Shown: positions 1-7,773 of the stretch, piece by piece
Numbering within the stretch: position 1 is the first letter of the stretch
Layout of the letters: the number at the start of each line of letters is the position of its first letter
Source: Parvibaculum sp963975745
Lineage (GTDB): Bacteria > Pseudomonadota > Alphaproteobacteria > Parvibaculales > Parvibaculaceae
Length of the DNA stretch: 64,000 nucleotides
Assembly: GCF_963975745.1 (NCBI RefSeq)
Contig: NZ_CAXBIB010000014.1
Coordinates: forward strand, 1 to 64,000
Reading direction: 5' to 3'
Made by a program: the position numbers and the translations under genes
The notes under the pieces: model-generated
Database searches by the model: none
What the model was told of the DNA's origin: nothing
Seen by the model: the letters and a program-made list of their open reading frames with translations, nothing else

Positions 1-3
1 CGG

Positions 4-49
4 AGGTGTAACCTATGTCCCCGAACAGGTGTCAACCATGTCCCCGGTC
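4..49. repeat. Tandem 23-bp repeat, probable end of an IS element
   Basis: Two adjacent 23-bp units at 4-26 and 27-49 share the core AGGTGT..AACC.ATGTCCCCG. Short tandem repeats of this ATGTCCCCGG type resemble the transposase-binding termini of some IS elements. No transposase is visible because the window begins here, so the identification is inferred. Confidence 0.4.
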
Positions 50-110
50 CATACAGAGGGGAGGGTGGGAAGGGAGGCGTGGGCGACGAAGCATCGGGAC
101 GCGGTCGCGC

Positions 111-557
111 CTAGATCAGCTGCAGCGTGACGGCCGCGAGGAGCGTGTAGCGGCCGAACTTGGCCAGCGCGACGAGGAGGAGGAAGCTCCAGAGCGGTTC
201 GCGCAGGAGGCCGGCGGCGACGGTGAGCGGGTCGCCGATGACGGGGGCCCAGCTCAGCAGCAGCGACCAGCGGCCGTAACGCGCATACCAGCGGGAAGCG
301 CGAGCGAGCGCGGCGGGGCCGGCCGGGAACCAGCGCCGGTCCTGAAAGCCGAGCGCCGCGCGGCCGAGCACATAGTTGACCGTCGCGCCCAGCACATTGC
401 CGATGCCGGCGACGAGGACCAGCGCCAGGACCGGATGATCGCCGGCGACCAGCAGGCCGACCAGCACCGCTTCCGACTGCGCGGGCAGCAGCGTCGCGGC
501 GATGAAGGCGGCCGCGAAGAGGGCGGCATAGGCAGACAGTCCGGTCATGCGGGGCAT
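111..557 (-). CDS. YqaA/DedA-like small integral membrane protein
   Basis: A 148-residue hydrophobic protein with about four membrane segments. The sequence fits the YqaA/SNARE-associated (DedA-related) family: a loop with LPAQSEAVLVGLL near residues 24-36, a glycine-rich GIGNVLGATVNYVLGR segment, and a conserved SWAPVIGDPLTVAAGLLR stretch near residues 100-120. These are inner-membrane proteins, and related DedA proteins have been tied to membrane homeostasis and lipid or ion transport. The exact role of YqaA members is unknown. It is divergent from the GMC oxidoreductase gene, about 200 bp away, with no obvious partner. Confidence 0.75.
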   Translation of the reverse strand: MPRMTGLSAYAALFAAAFIAATLLPAQSEAVLVGLLVAGDHPVLALVLVAGIGNVLGATVNYVLGRAALGFQDRRWFPAGPAALARASRWYARYGRWSLLLSWAPVIGDPLTVAAGLLREPLWSFLLLVALAKFGRYTLLAAVTLQLI

Positions 558-762
558 CCGGCGGGGCGAGGGGCGGCTCTCTCATAGAGCGCGGCGGGCC
601 AAAGGGAAAGGCAGCGGGCGTGCAGGCCCGTTCTTGCCAAGGCGGCGGATTTGCCCGACGCTCGGTGCCGGCCGAAGCATCCGCGCGGCCGGAGCATAGC
701 GACAACGGGACAATTCGCGTGAGCCTTTCGACACCGGCCGCCATGGCGCGGCGCCGCGGCGC

Positions 763-2313
763 ATGCTGATCGACGCCAATGGCTTTCCGGCCGGGACGGA
801 GCTTGCGGCCGATATCTGCATCATCGGCGCCGGCGCAGCCGGGCTGATCGTCGCGCATGAACTGGCGCAGACCGGGCGCGACATCCTGGTGCTGGAATCG
901 GGCGGGCCGGGCCCGGCGCCGGCCACCGCCGCGCTGATGACCGGGCGCGCGGTGACGCGGCCGCCCTTCCAGCTGGCCGGGGCGCGGCGCCAGCTCGGCG
1001 GGTCGTTCAGCGACTGGGGCGCCAATTGCGCGCTGATCGACGCGGCCGATCTTGCCGCGCCGGCCGAAGCCGGCGGGCCCTGCTGGCCTTCCGCGCTGGC
1101 GCAACTCAACGGGCTGGCGGCGCGCGCGGCCGATTATCTTTCGGGCTTCCGGGGCTTCGGCGATTTCAGCCTCGACGAGACCGCGGCGCTGCGGCCGATG
1201 CCGGGGCGCGGCGATGGCGATGCGGCGGGCGGGGCGTGGCGCGAGAAGCTCTATCTGCGCGGTGCGGCCGACGCGGCGGCGCGGCTGGCCGGGCGGCTTG
1301 CCCGCGCCGACAGCCCGGTGCGGCTGGTGCTGCATGCAACCGCGCTCGAGATCGCGATTGCCGACGGCGAGGCGACGGCACTCCATTTCGCCAATCTTGC
1401 CGGGGCGCGCTCGACCGTCCGTGCCCGGACATTCGTGGTCGCCGCCGGGACCGAGAATGCGCCGCTGCTGCTGCGCTCGTTCGGGCCCGACAGCGCGGCG
1501 GCGCGGCGGCGGCTGCCGGCGCTGGGGCGCTTCCTGCATGCGCATCTGCTGTCACTGCACGGTTTCCTGCTGCCCGGGGGCCCGCGCAAGCGGCTGCATC
1601 GCTATCTGCTGCCGGTGACGCGGGACGGGATCGGCGAAAGCCCGCGGCCGCATTTCTCCGGGCTGGTGCCGCCGGCCACCATCGCGGCGCCCGACGAAGG
1701 GCTCGGCCATTGCCTGTTTCTCGAACCGGCGATCCATGACGCGCCGCTGCTGACGCGCGAGACCGTGGCGCGGGCCGGGCGCTGGCGGCGCATTCCGCGC
1801 CATCACAATCCGCGCTTCATGGCCGCCGCCAAACGCGTCGGCTGGTCCTGTGCGCCGGCGATCTACGGGCTGCGCCATTACATGGAACAGCCGCCGCGCT
1901 GGGAGGCGGAGGTATCGCTGGGGGCGCCGGCCGGGCCGTTCGGCCTCGGCGCGGCGCAATTCCGCTGGCAGATCGGCGAAGCCGAAAAACGCCAGATGAT
2001 CGCGGCCTGTGCAAGCCTGGCGGCGCTGGCGCCGGGTGACGGGTTCGGCCGCGCGGTCGATCACCAGGAAATCGCCGATGCGGCGGGGGCCGATTTCGGG
2101 CGCAACGCGCATCCGATGGGCGGGACCGTGATCGGCACCGACCCGGCGCGCAGCGTGGTCGACGAAAATCTGCGCGTGCATGGCGTCGGCAATCTGCATG
2201 TCTGCGGCGGCTCGGCGATCCCGCGCAGCGGCACGGCGATGACGACCAGCCTGATCGCGCAGCTGGCGCTGCATCTGGCCGACCGTCTCAAGCGCGACGG
2301 GGCCGGGCGATGA
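763..2313 (+). CDS. GMC-family FAD-dependent oxidoreductase
   Basis: A 516-residue flavoprotein. The N-terminus carries the dinucleotide-binding motif IIGAGAAGLIVAHELA (about residues 22-37) followed by an acidic LVLESG. The C-terminal half has the GMC substrate/FAD region with NAHPMGGTVIG, whose histidine is the expected catalytic base, and ends with the family signature around CGGSAIPRSGTAMTTSL. The family oxidises alcohols, sugars or sterols with FAD; the substrate here is unknown. No signal peptide is seen, so it is probably cytoplasmic. The stop overlaps the ATG of the sulfotransferase-like gene (ATGA), indicating translational coupling. No strong ribosome-binding site precedes the chosen ATG, so the start is moderately certain. 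Confidence 0.88.
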   Translation: MLIDANGFPAGTELAADICIIGAGAAGLIVAHELAQTGRDILVLESGGPGPAPATAALMTGRAVTRPPFQLAGARRQLGGSFSDWGANCALIDAADLAAPAEAGGPCWPSALAQLNGLAARAADYLSGFRGFGDFSLDETAALRPMPGRGDGDAAGGAWREKLYLRGAADAAARLAGRLARADSPVRLVLHATALEIAIADGEATALHFANLAGARSTVRARTFVVAAGTENAPLLLRSFGPDSAAARRRLPALGRFLHAHLLSLHGFLLPGGPRKRLHRYLLPVTRDGIGESPRPHFSGLVPPATIAAPDEGLGHCLFLEPAIHDAPLLTRETVARAGRWRRIPRHHNPRFMAAAKRVGWSCAPAIYGLRHYMEQPPRWEAEVSLGAPAGPFGLGAAQFRWQIGEAEKRQMIAACASLAALAPGDGFGRAVDHQEIADAAGADFGRNAHPMGGTVIGTDPARSVVDENLRVHGVGNLHVCGGSAIPRSGTAMTTSLIAQLALHLADRLKRDGAGR

Positions 2314-3011
2314 GTTCGGCCTCGACGCCGCGGCAGGCGGTGCTGGTGCTCGGGATCGCGCGTTCGGGCACCTCGGCGCTGAGCGGCGCGCTGGCGGCGA
2401 TGGGGATCGATTTCGGGCGCGGGCTGAAGCCGCCCGACCGGCAGAACCCCAGAGGCAATTTCGAGCATTTCGAATTGTCGCGGCTCAACCAGCAGGCGCT
2501 GGCGCATTTCGGCCTGGACTGGTCGTCGGGGCGGCCGCTGCCGGCGGGCTGGCTCGACGCGGCGGCGATGGCGCCGCTGCGGGCGCGGATCGAGGCGATC
2601 CTCGCACGCGATTTCGACGCGGCGCTTGCCGGCATCAAGGATCCGCGGCTGGTGGCGCTGTGGCCGCTCTACCGGCAGGCGCTCACGGCGGCGGGCTGCG
2701 AAACGACATTCGTGACGATCGAACGGGCGGCGGGTGAAGTGGCGCAATCGATCCGGGCCTCGGGCTATCTGCACGGGCCCGAGACGCCGGGGCGGCTCGC
2801 GGCACTCCACCGCTTCTACATGGACGAACTCGACCGGCTGGTGGCGACAGAGGGCGCGCTGCGCATCCGCCACGCGGCGTTGATGCGCGACCCGGCCGCG
2901 ACGCTGGCGGATCTCGCCGGCCGGCTGCCCTTCGGCAAGGCCGGGGTCAGCGCCGATATCGATGCCGGCGCGGCGACGATCGACCGGGCGCTGCATCGCC
3001 AGCGCGGTTAG
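2310..3011 (+). CDS. Sulfotransferase-like P-loop protein
   Basis: A 233-residue protein starting four bases inside the upstream GMC gene. The N-terminus has LGIARSGTSALSGALAAMG, the phosphosulfate-binding loop typical of sulfotransferase-fold proteins, followed by a region containing GNFEHFELSRLN. A second family-like segment, GIKDPRLVALWPLY, lies near residue 110, where the 3'-phosphate-binding motif is expected. The family transfers sulfate from PAPS to small molecules or glycans. Coupling to a GMC oxidoreductase suggests both act on one alcohol-bearing metabolite (inference). It could instead be a non-enzymatic relative. Confidence 0.75.
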   Translation: MSSASTPRQAVLVLGIARSGTSALSGALAAMGIDFGRGLKPPDRQNPRGNFEHFELSRLNQQALAHFGLDWSSGRPLPAGWLDAAAMAPLRARIEAILARDFDAALAGIKDPRLVALWPLYRQALTAAGCETTFVTIERAAGEVAQSIRASGYLHGPETPGRLAALHRFYMDELDRLVATEGALRIRHAALMRDPAATLADLAGRLPFGKAGVSADIDAGAATIDRALHRQRG

Positions 3012-3017
3012 ACCGGG

Positions 3018-4040
3018 TCAGGCGTCGAGACGGGCGAGGCTTTCGGCGGTGTCGACGGCGGATTGTTCCCAGCTCCGCGGCTGCCAGCCGAGCAGGCGGA
3101 TCGCCTTTTCGCCGGTGGCGTGTTTTTCCTTGCCGAGTTCGGGCAGCACCAGTTTCAGCTCGGGCATCCGCATGGCGGCGATGAAGACCAGCCAGTTGGG
3201 CAATTGGCGCGTCGGCACCCTGGCCGCCGCCTTGCCCAAGCGCGCTTTCAGAAGTTTCGCGATATCGCGCATCCAGACATAGTCGCCGGCGATGGCGAGG
3301 AAACGTTCGCCCTTTGCGGCCGGATCCGTCATCGCGCGGATGTGGAGATCGGCGACATCGCGCACATCGACCAGGCCGAAGGAGAGTTTCGGCATGGCGG
3401 GCACCGAACCGTCGATCAGGCCCTTGACGATCTGGATCGAGGTCGAGAAGTCGGGGCCGAGGACGGGCCCGAGCACGCCGACCGGATTGACCACCGACAG
3501 TTCGAGGGCGCCGCCTTCGCGGGCGATGAAATCCCAGGCGGCGCGTTCGGCGATGGTTTTCGATTTCGTGTAGGGCGAGAGATCGTCGCCGTCGAGATTT
3601 GTCCAGTCGGTTTCGTCGAAGGGCTGCTTGCGGACGGGGTGGCCATAGCCGATGGCGGCGAAGGAGGAGGTCATCACGACGCGCTTGACGCCGGCGTCGC
3701 GCGCGGCGCGCAGCACCCGCAGCGCGCCGTCGCGGGCGGGCACGATCAGTTCGTTCTCGTCCTTCGGCAGGCCGGCCGGAAAGGGCGAGGCGACATGGAG
3801 CGCATAATCGCAGCCCTCAGCGGCCTCGGCCCAGCCCTTGTCGGCTGTCAGGTCGGCGGCGAAGAAGGAAAGGCGCGGGCCCGGATCGGCGGCGCCGCCC
3901 GCCTTCAGCATGGCGCGGACTTCCGGCTCGCGGGCCAGATTGCGGACCGTGGTGCGGACCGCGTGGCCCTGGCCCAGAAGCTGGAGGATGGAATGGGCGG
4001 CGATGAAGCCCGAGCCGCCGGTGACGAGGATGGTGGACAT
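3018..4040 (-). CDS. NAD(P)-dependent reductase/epimerase, extended SDR (dihydroflavonol-reductase-like)
   Basis: A 340-residue extended short-chain dehydrogenase. The first residues MSTILVTGGSGFIAAH form the Rossmann glycine motif. The catalytic region includes VVMTSSFAAIGYG and a tyrosine-lysine pair in SPYTKSKTIAE, the YxxxK signature. The start at 4040 is chosen because the Rossmann motif follows directly and GGAAGAAAA lies just upstream; the frame stays open further upstream without family similarity. Relatives reduce ketones or aldehydes such as dihydroflavonol or methylglyoxal-type substrates. It lies downstream of the molybdenum hydroxylase genes on the same strand and may be co-transcribed, suggesting consecutive redox steps (inference). 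Confidence 0.85.
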   Translation of the reverse strand: MSTILVTGGSGFIAAHSILQLLGQGHAVRTTVRNLAREPEVRAMLKAGGAADPGPRLSFFAADLTADKGWAEAAEGCDYALHVASPFPAGLPKDENELIVPARDGALRVLRAARDAGVKRVVMTSSFAAIGYGHPVRKQPFDETDWTNLDGDDLSPYTKSKTIAERAAWDFIAREGGALELSVVNPVGVLGPVLGPDFSTSIQIVKGLIDGSVPAMPKLSFGLVDVRDVADLHIRAMTDPAAKGERFLAIAGDYVWMRDIAKLLKARLGKAAARVPTRQLPNWLVFIAAMRMPELKLVLPELGKEKHATGEKAIRLLGWQPRSWEQSAVDTAESLARLDA

Positions 4041-4100
4041 TTTTTCTTCCTTCGAGTCGGCGCCCCCGCCCTTCGCTTGTGCTCCGGGCGTTCGGCGCTC

Positions 4101-4207
4101 GAAAAGGTCCACCGGACCTTTTCGTTTGCTGGCGCAAACTGCGCCTCACCCCCTCACCCTTCCGCGAGCTGACGCTCGCTCCCTCCCTCTCCCCAATGGG
4201 GAGAGGG
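4101..4207. repeat. Two hairpin palindromes downstream of the molybdenum hydroxylase
   Basis: The gap 4041-4227 holds two perfect inverted repeats. One is at 4101-4123 (GAAAAGGTCC, 3-nt loop, GGACCTTTTC) and the other at 4185-4207 (CCCTCTCCCC, AAT, GGGGAGAGGG). The second is of the kind dispersed between genes in many alphaproteobacteria. Neither has a clear T-run in the minus direction, so termination is uncertain. Confidence 0.5.
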
Positions 4208-4227
4208 AAAGGATCGTTGCGCGCCGG

Positions 4228-6471
4228 CTAATCCGCCGCCTGAGCGAACTGGCCGGCGGCGGGCGAGAGCTTGTGGTTCTTCAGCGGGAGCTGGCGGATG
4301 CGGGTGTCGGTGAGTGCGAAGACCGCGTTGGCGACGGCGGCGGCGATCGGCGGCGTGCCGGGTTCGCCGAGACCGCCCAGGGCCGCGCCGCTTTCGATGA
4401 AATGCACCTCGATCGCCGGCGTCTCGGCCAGTGTCAGCATTTCGTAGTCGGTGAAGTTCGACTGCGCCACGGCGCCGCCCTCGATCGCGATCTCGCCGTA
4501 AAGTGCGGCGGTGAGGCCGTAGATGATGGCGCTCTCGACCTGCTGGCGGGCGGTGTCGGGATGGATCACCTCGCCGCAATCGACGGCGGCGGTGACGCGG
4601 TGCACGCGCACGCGGCCTTCGGCGTCGATCGAGATCTCGGCGACCTCGGCCGCGATCGAACCGAAGCTCTGCTGGATGGCGATGCCGCGGGCGCGGCCGG
4701 CCGGCAGCGGCCGGCCCCAGCCGGCCATTTCGGCGGCCCGTTCCAGCACTGCCAGATGACGCGGCTGGTGCTGCAGCAGCGCGCGGCGATAGGCGAAGGG
4801 GTCCTGCCCCGCTTCATGCGCCAGTTCGTCGGTGAAGCTTTCGGTGAAGAAAGTGTGCTGCGTATGCGCGACCGAACGCCAGGGACCGAAGGGCACATGG
4901 AACGTGCGGTCGACGACGCGGATCGACTGATGCGGCACGGCATAGGGAATATGCGCGGCCTCGGCCGGTTCGTTCCTGCCGATGTAGCGGTTGTCCCAGG
5001 CGACCGGCAGGCCCTTGTCGTCGAGCGCGGCGCGGAAGGTCGAGACAATGGCCGGGCGGTACTTGTCCTGGCGGATGTCGTCCTCGCGCGACCAGACCAG
5101 CTTGACCGGCGCGCCGACCTGCATCGCGATCAGCACCGCCTCGTCGACATAGTCGAGCGAGCCGGTGCCGCGGCGGCCGAAACCGCCGCCCATATAGAGC
5201 GGATGCACGGTGACGTCGTCGAGGCCGAGGCCGGCCAGTTTCGCAACCCGGGCCGCGGTGCCGAGCCCGTCCTGGGTGCCGGTCCAGATCTCGGCCTTGC
5301 CATTCTCGACCCTGGCGGTGCAGTTCATCGGTTCCATGCAGGCATGGGCGAGATAGGGCACGCGGTAGGTCGCTTCGAGGACGCGCGTGGCGGCGGCGAG
5401 CGCGCGCGGCGCATCGCCCGTTTCAACATCCTTGTCGCCCTTCTCGGCAGCGAGGATCTTCTCCTGTTCGACGAAGATCGTTTCCGACGTCACCGCGCCG
5501 AGACCGGCATCGGAGAAACGCGGTTCGAGCGCGGCCAGCGCCTGCTTGGCGCGCCAGTAGCTGTCGGCGACGACGGCAACCGCATGGGGCAGTTCGACGA
5601 CCTGCCTGACGCCGCGGCGGGCCAGTGCCGGGGCGGCATCGACGCTTTCGAGACGGCCGCCGAAGACCGGCGCATGAAGAATCGCCGCATAGAGCATGCC
5701 CGGCACGCGGGCATCGATGCCATATTGCGCCGAGCCGTCGACCTTGGCCGGAATGTCGAAGCGGGCCGGCGCGGTGCCGACGATGCGGTAATCGGCTCTT
5801 GCCTTCAGCTTCGGTGCGCGGGGCGGCGACAATTCGGCCGCCTCGGCCGCCAGTTCGCCGAAGCTGGCGCTGCGGCCGCTCGCGCGGTGATGGACATGGC
5901 TGAGTTCGGCGACGACTTCGGCCTGCGGCACACCCCAGCGGCGCGCGGCGGCGCGCGTCAGCATCTCCTTTGCCGCCGCGCCGGCGACGCGCATGCCGTA
6001 ATGGCCGGTGAAGCGCACCGCGGTCGAGCCGCCGGTCAGCTGCAGGTTCATGAATTCGGCGATCTTCAGCATCGAGAAATCGGTGACGCCGAGAAGCGCC
6101 GAGGGAATGGCGATGTCGCCGGCGAGATAGCCGCGGGCCAGCCCGTCATTGGCGAAGGCGCGCGCCGCCGGCGCCTGTTCCATGCGCACCAGCTGCCAGT
6201 CGGCTTCCATTTCCTCGGCCGCCATCATCGGCAGCGCGGTGTGGATGCCCTGGCCCATGTCGGAATGGGGCACATAGATGGTGACCGTGTTGTCGGGGGA
6301 AAGCTTGATCCAGGTCGTCAGCAGGCGTTCGTCGCCGGTGGCGACGGCGCGCGCGGCCGAGGTCAGACGCGAAGGACCGGCAAAGGCGAAGCCCAGCAGC
6401 AGGCCGCCGCCGGCAACGCCGCCGGCGACGAGGAGCTGGCGGCGGGTCGGCTTTTTCAGTTCGATGGCCAT
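4228..6471 (-). CDS. Molybdenum hydroxylase large subunit, isoquinoline 1-oxidoreductase beta (IorB)-like
   Basis: A 747-residue molybdopterin-binding subunit of the xanthine dehydrogenase/aldehyde oxidase superfamily. The N-terminus MAIELKKPTRRQLLVAGGVA followed by a hydrophobic stretch is a Tat-type signal, as in IorB-like periplasmic enzymes; the arginine pair is RR in TRRQLL. Family-typical segments include SDMGQGIHTALPMMAAEEM, YRVPYLAHACMEPMNC and GGGFGRRG, and the C-terminal GLGEPGTPP holds the glutamate expected as catalytic base. The protein hydroxylates N-heterocycles or aldehydes using water, passing electrons to the 2Fe-2S subunit encoded 11 bp upstream. The true substrate cannot be read from sequence. 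Confidence 0.9.
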   Translation of the reverse strand: MAIELKKPTRRQLLVAGGVAGGGLLLGFAFAGPSRLTSAARAVATGDERLLTTWIKLSPDNTVTIYVPHSDMGQGIHTALPMMAAEEMEADWQLVRMEQAPAARAFANDGLARGYLAGDIAIPSALLGVTDFSMLKIAEFMNLQLTGGSTAVRFTGHYGMRVAGAAAKEMLTRAAARRWGVPQAEVVAELSHVHHRASGRSASFGELAAEAAELSPPRAPKLKARADYRIVGTAPARFDIPAKVDGSAQYGIDARVPGMLYAAILHAPVFGGRLESVDAAPALARRGVRQVVELPHAVAVVADSYWRAKQALAALEPRFSDAGLGAVTSETIFVEQEKILAAEKGDKDVETGDAPRALAAATRVLEATYRVPYLAHACMEPMNCTARVENGKAEIWTGTQDGLGTAARVAKLAGLGLDDVTVHPLYMGGGFGRRGTGSLDYVDEAVLIAMQVGAPVKLVWSREDDIRQDKYRPAIVSTFRAALDDKGLPVAWDNRYIGRNEPAEAAHIPYAVPHQSIRVVDRTFHVPFGPWRSVAHTQHTFFTESFTDELAHEAGQDPFAYRRALLQHQPRHLAVLERAAEMAGWGRPLPAGRARGIAIQQSFGSIAAEVAEISIDAEGRVRVHRVTAAVDCGEVIHPDTARQQVESAIIYGLTAALYGEIAIEGGAVAQSNFTDYEMLTLAETPAIEVHFIESGAALGGLGEPGTPPIAAAVANAVFALTDTRIRQLPLKNHKLSPAAGQFAQAAD

Positions 6472-6482
6472 GATGCTCTCCC

Positions 6483-6950
6483 TCAGGCGGCGGTGACGGA
6501 ACGGATGGCGGCGCGGATGCGCGGATAGGTGCCGCAGCGGCAGATATTGGTGATCGCCGCGTCGATATCCTCATCCGTGGGCTGAGGATTTTCGGCGATG
6601 AGCGCCGAGACCGCCATCAGCATGCCGGACTGGCAGTAACCGCATTGCGGCACCTGGGCCTCGATCCAGGCCCGCTGAAGATCGCTCAGCATGCCCTCGG
6701 CGGCGCCGGAGACGGCGGCAAGGCCCTCGATGGTGGTGATCTCCGCGCCGTCGACCGCCTCGACCGGGGTGACGCAGCTGCGCGTGGCGACACCGTCGAC
6801 CTGGACCGTGCAGGCGCCGCAGGCGGCGATGCCGCAGCCGAATTTGGTGCCGGTCAGGCCCAGCTCGTCGCGCAGGGCCCAGAGGAGCGGCATCTCGGGT
6901 TCGATGTCGAGCGTGCGGGGCTCGCCATTGACGCGGAGGGTGATCGGCAT
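6483..6950 (-). CDS. Molybdenum hydroxylase 2Fe-2S subunit, IorA-like
   Basis: A 155-residue two-cluster ferredoxin subunit. The plant-type 2Fe-2S ligands are C39, C44, C47 and C59 (TKFGCGIAACGACTVQVDG and onward). The second cluster ligands are C103, C106 (QCGYCQSGM) and C137, C139 (NICRCGTYPRI). The length and both motifs match the small subunit of IorAB/CoxS-type enzymes. It transfers electrons from the molybdenum subunit to an external acceptor. There is no signal peptide, as is usual when the small subunit is co-exported with a Tat-tagged large subunit. It is the first gene of a minus-strand unit with the large subunit, and a perfect palindrome at 6997-7024 sits in its promoter region. 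Confidence 0.92.
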   Translation of the reverse strand: MPITLRVNGEPRTLDIEPEMPLLWALRDELGLTGTKFGCGIAACGACTVQVDGVATRSCVTPVEAVDGAEITTIEGLAAVSGAAEGMLSDLQRAWIEAQVPQCGYCQSGMLMAVSALIAENPQPTDEDIDAAITNICRCGTYPRIRAAIRSVTAA

Positions 6951-6996
6951 GGGCGGTTCTCCGGCAGTTCGATGGATTGCGGGTGTTCGGGACGCG

Positions 6997-7024
6997 ACTG
7001 ACCGTTTTTACCATTTCGGTCAGT
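6997..7024. promoter_or_regulatory. Perfect palindrome, candidate operator for the iorAB-like operon
   Basis: Arms ACTGACCG and CGGTCAGT (8 bp, perfect) flank a 12-bp T/A-rich centre. It lies 47 bp upstream of the 2Fe-2S subunit start and about 120 bp upstream of the SOD gene. The shape fits a TetR-type or similar dimeric repressor; no cognate regulator is adjacent. Confidence 0.45.
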
Positions 7025-7146
7025 CTGTTGCCAGCGACAATCGCCGCCTGGCGGCCCCGGTCACGGATTCGTGAAGCCGGCGGTGGGCGCGGCGGCGCGG
7101 AGAGCCTATGTTTGCCGGAGATCCGTTGCCTTCAGGAGGATATTCC

Positions 7147-7677
7147 ATGCGCCTTGCCCTGTTTGCCCTTGCTGCCGCCGTCGCCGCCCTGCCCGCCTGG
7201 GCCGCACCGCAGGCAAGCGCCAGTTTCAAGACCCATGACGGCGGGGCCGCCGGCATGGCGGCGATCAGCGAAGGGCCGAGCGGCGTGCTGCTGCGGATCG
7301 AGACGGAGGGACTCGCGCCCGGCTGGCACGGCGTCCACTTCCATGCCGTGGGCGATTGTTCGGACGAAAAGTTCATGGCTTCCGGCGGACATCTCAACCA
7401 TGCGGAGGAGGCCGAAAAGGCGCCGCACGGGCTGCTCAATCCGGACGGCCCCGATTTCGGCGACCTGCCGAATCTCTATGTGCATGCAGACGGGACCGGC
7501 AAGGCCGAGATGTTTTCGGCGCTGGTCAGCTTCGACGGCGCGGGCGGGCGCGCCGCGCTTTTCGACGCCGACGGCGCGGCCATCGTGATTCACGAGGCTG
7601 CCGACGACCATACAAGCCAGCCGATCGGCGGCGCGGGCGCGCGGGTCGCCTGCGCGGTGATCGAGCGCGCAGAATAG
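7147..7677 (+). CDS. sodC: Periplasmic Cu/Zn superoxide dismutase
   Basis: A 176-residue precursor. Residues 1-19 (MRLALFALAA...PAWA) form a signal peptide, so the enzyme acts in the periplasm. Copper-binding histidines are in GWHGVHFHAVGDC (H64, H66 and the conserved disulfide cysteine), zinc-loop residues follow around GGHLNH and KAPHGLLNPDG, and YVHADGTGK gives a further metal ligand. It converts superoxide to hydrogen peroxide and oxygen. The start at 7147 is supported by AGGAGGA eight bases upstream; an in-frame ATG at 7108 would bury the signal peptide. It appears monocistronic, with a 7-bp hairpin at 7701-7717 beyond the stop. Confidence 0.93.
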   Translation: MRLALFALAAAVAALPAWAAPQASASFKTHDGGAAGMAAISEGPSGVLLRIETEGLAPGWHGVHFHAVGDCSDEKFMASGGHLNHAEEAEKAPHGLLNPDGPDFGDLPNLYVHADGTGKAEMFSALVSFDGAGGRAALFDADGAAIVIHEAADDHTSQPIGGAGARVACAVIERAE

Positions 7678-7773
7678 AAGGCTGAACGCAGCGCCGAATT
7701 CCGGGTCAAGGACCCGGACGGCGAAGCGGCGCCCTGCAAGATGTTCGACTGAAATGATCCATCTTTCAGAGGA

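Noticed and set aside
3838..6528. Very long open frame (896 codons) on the plus strand
   Set aside because: It runs antisense to the IorB-like gene, has low-complexity composition and no recognisable domain; a GC-rich shadow.
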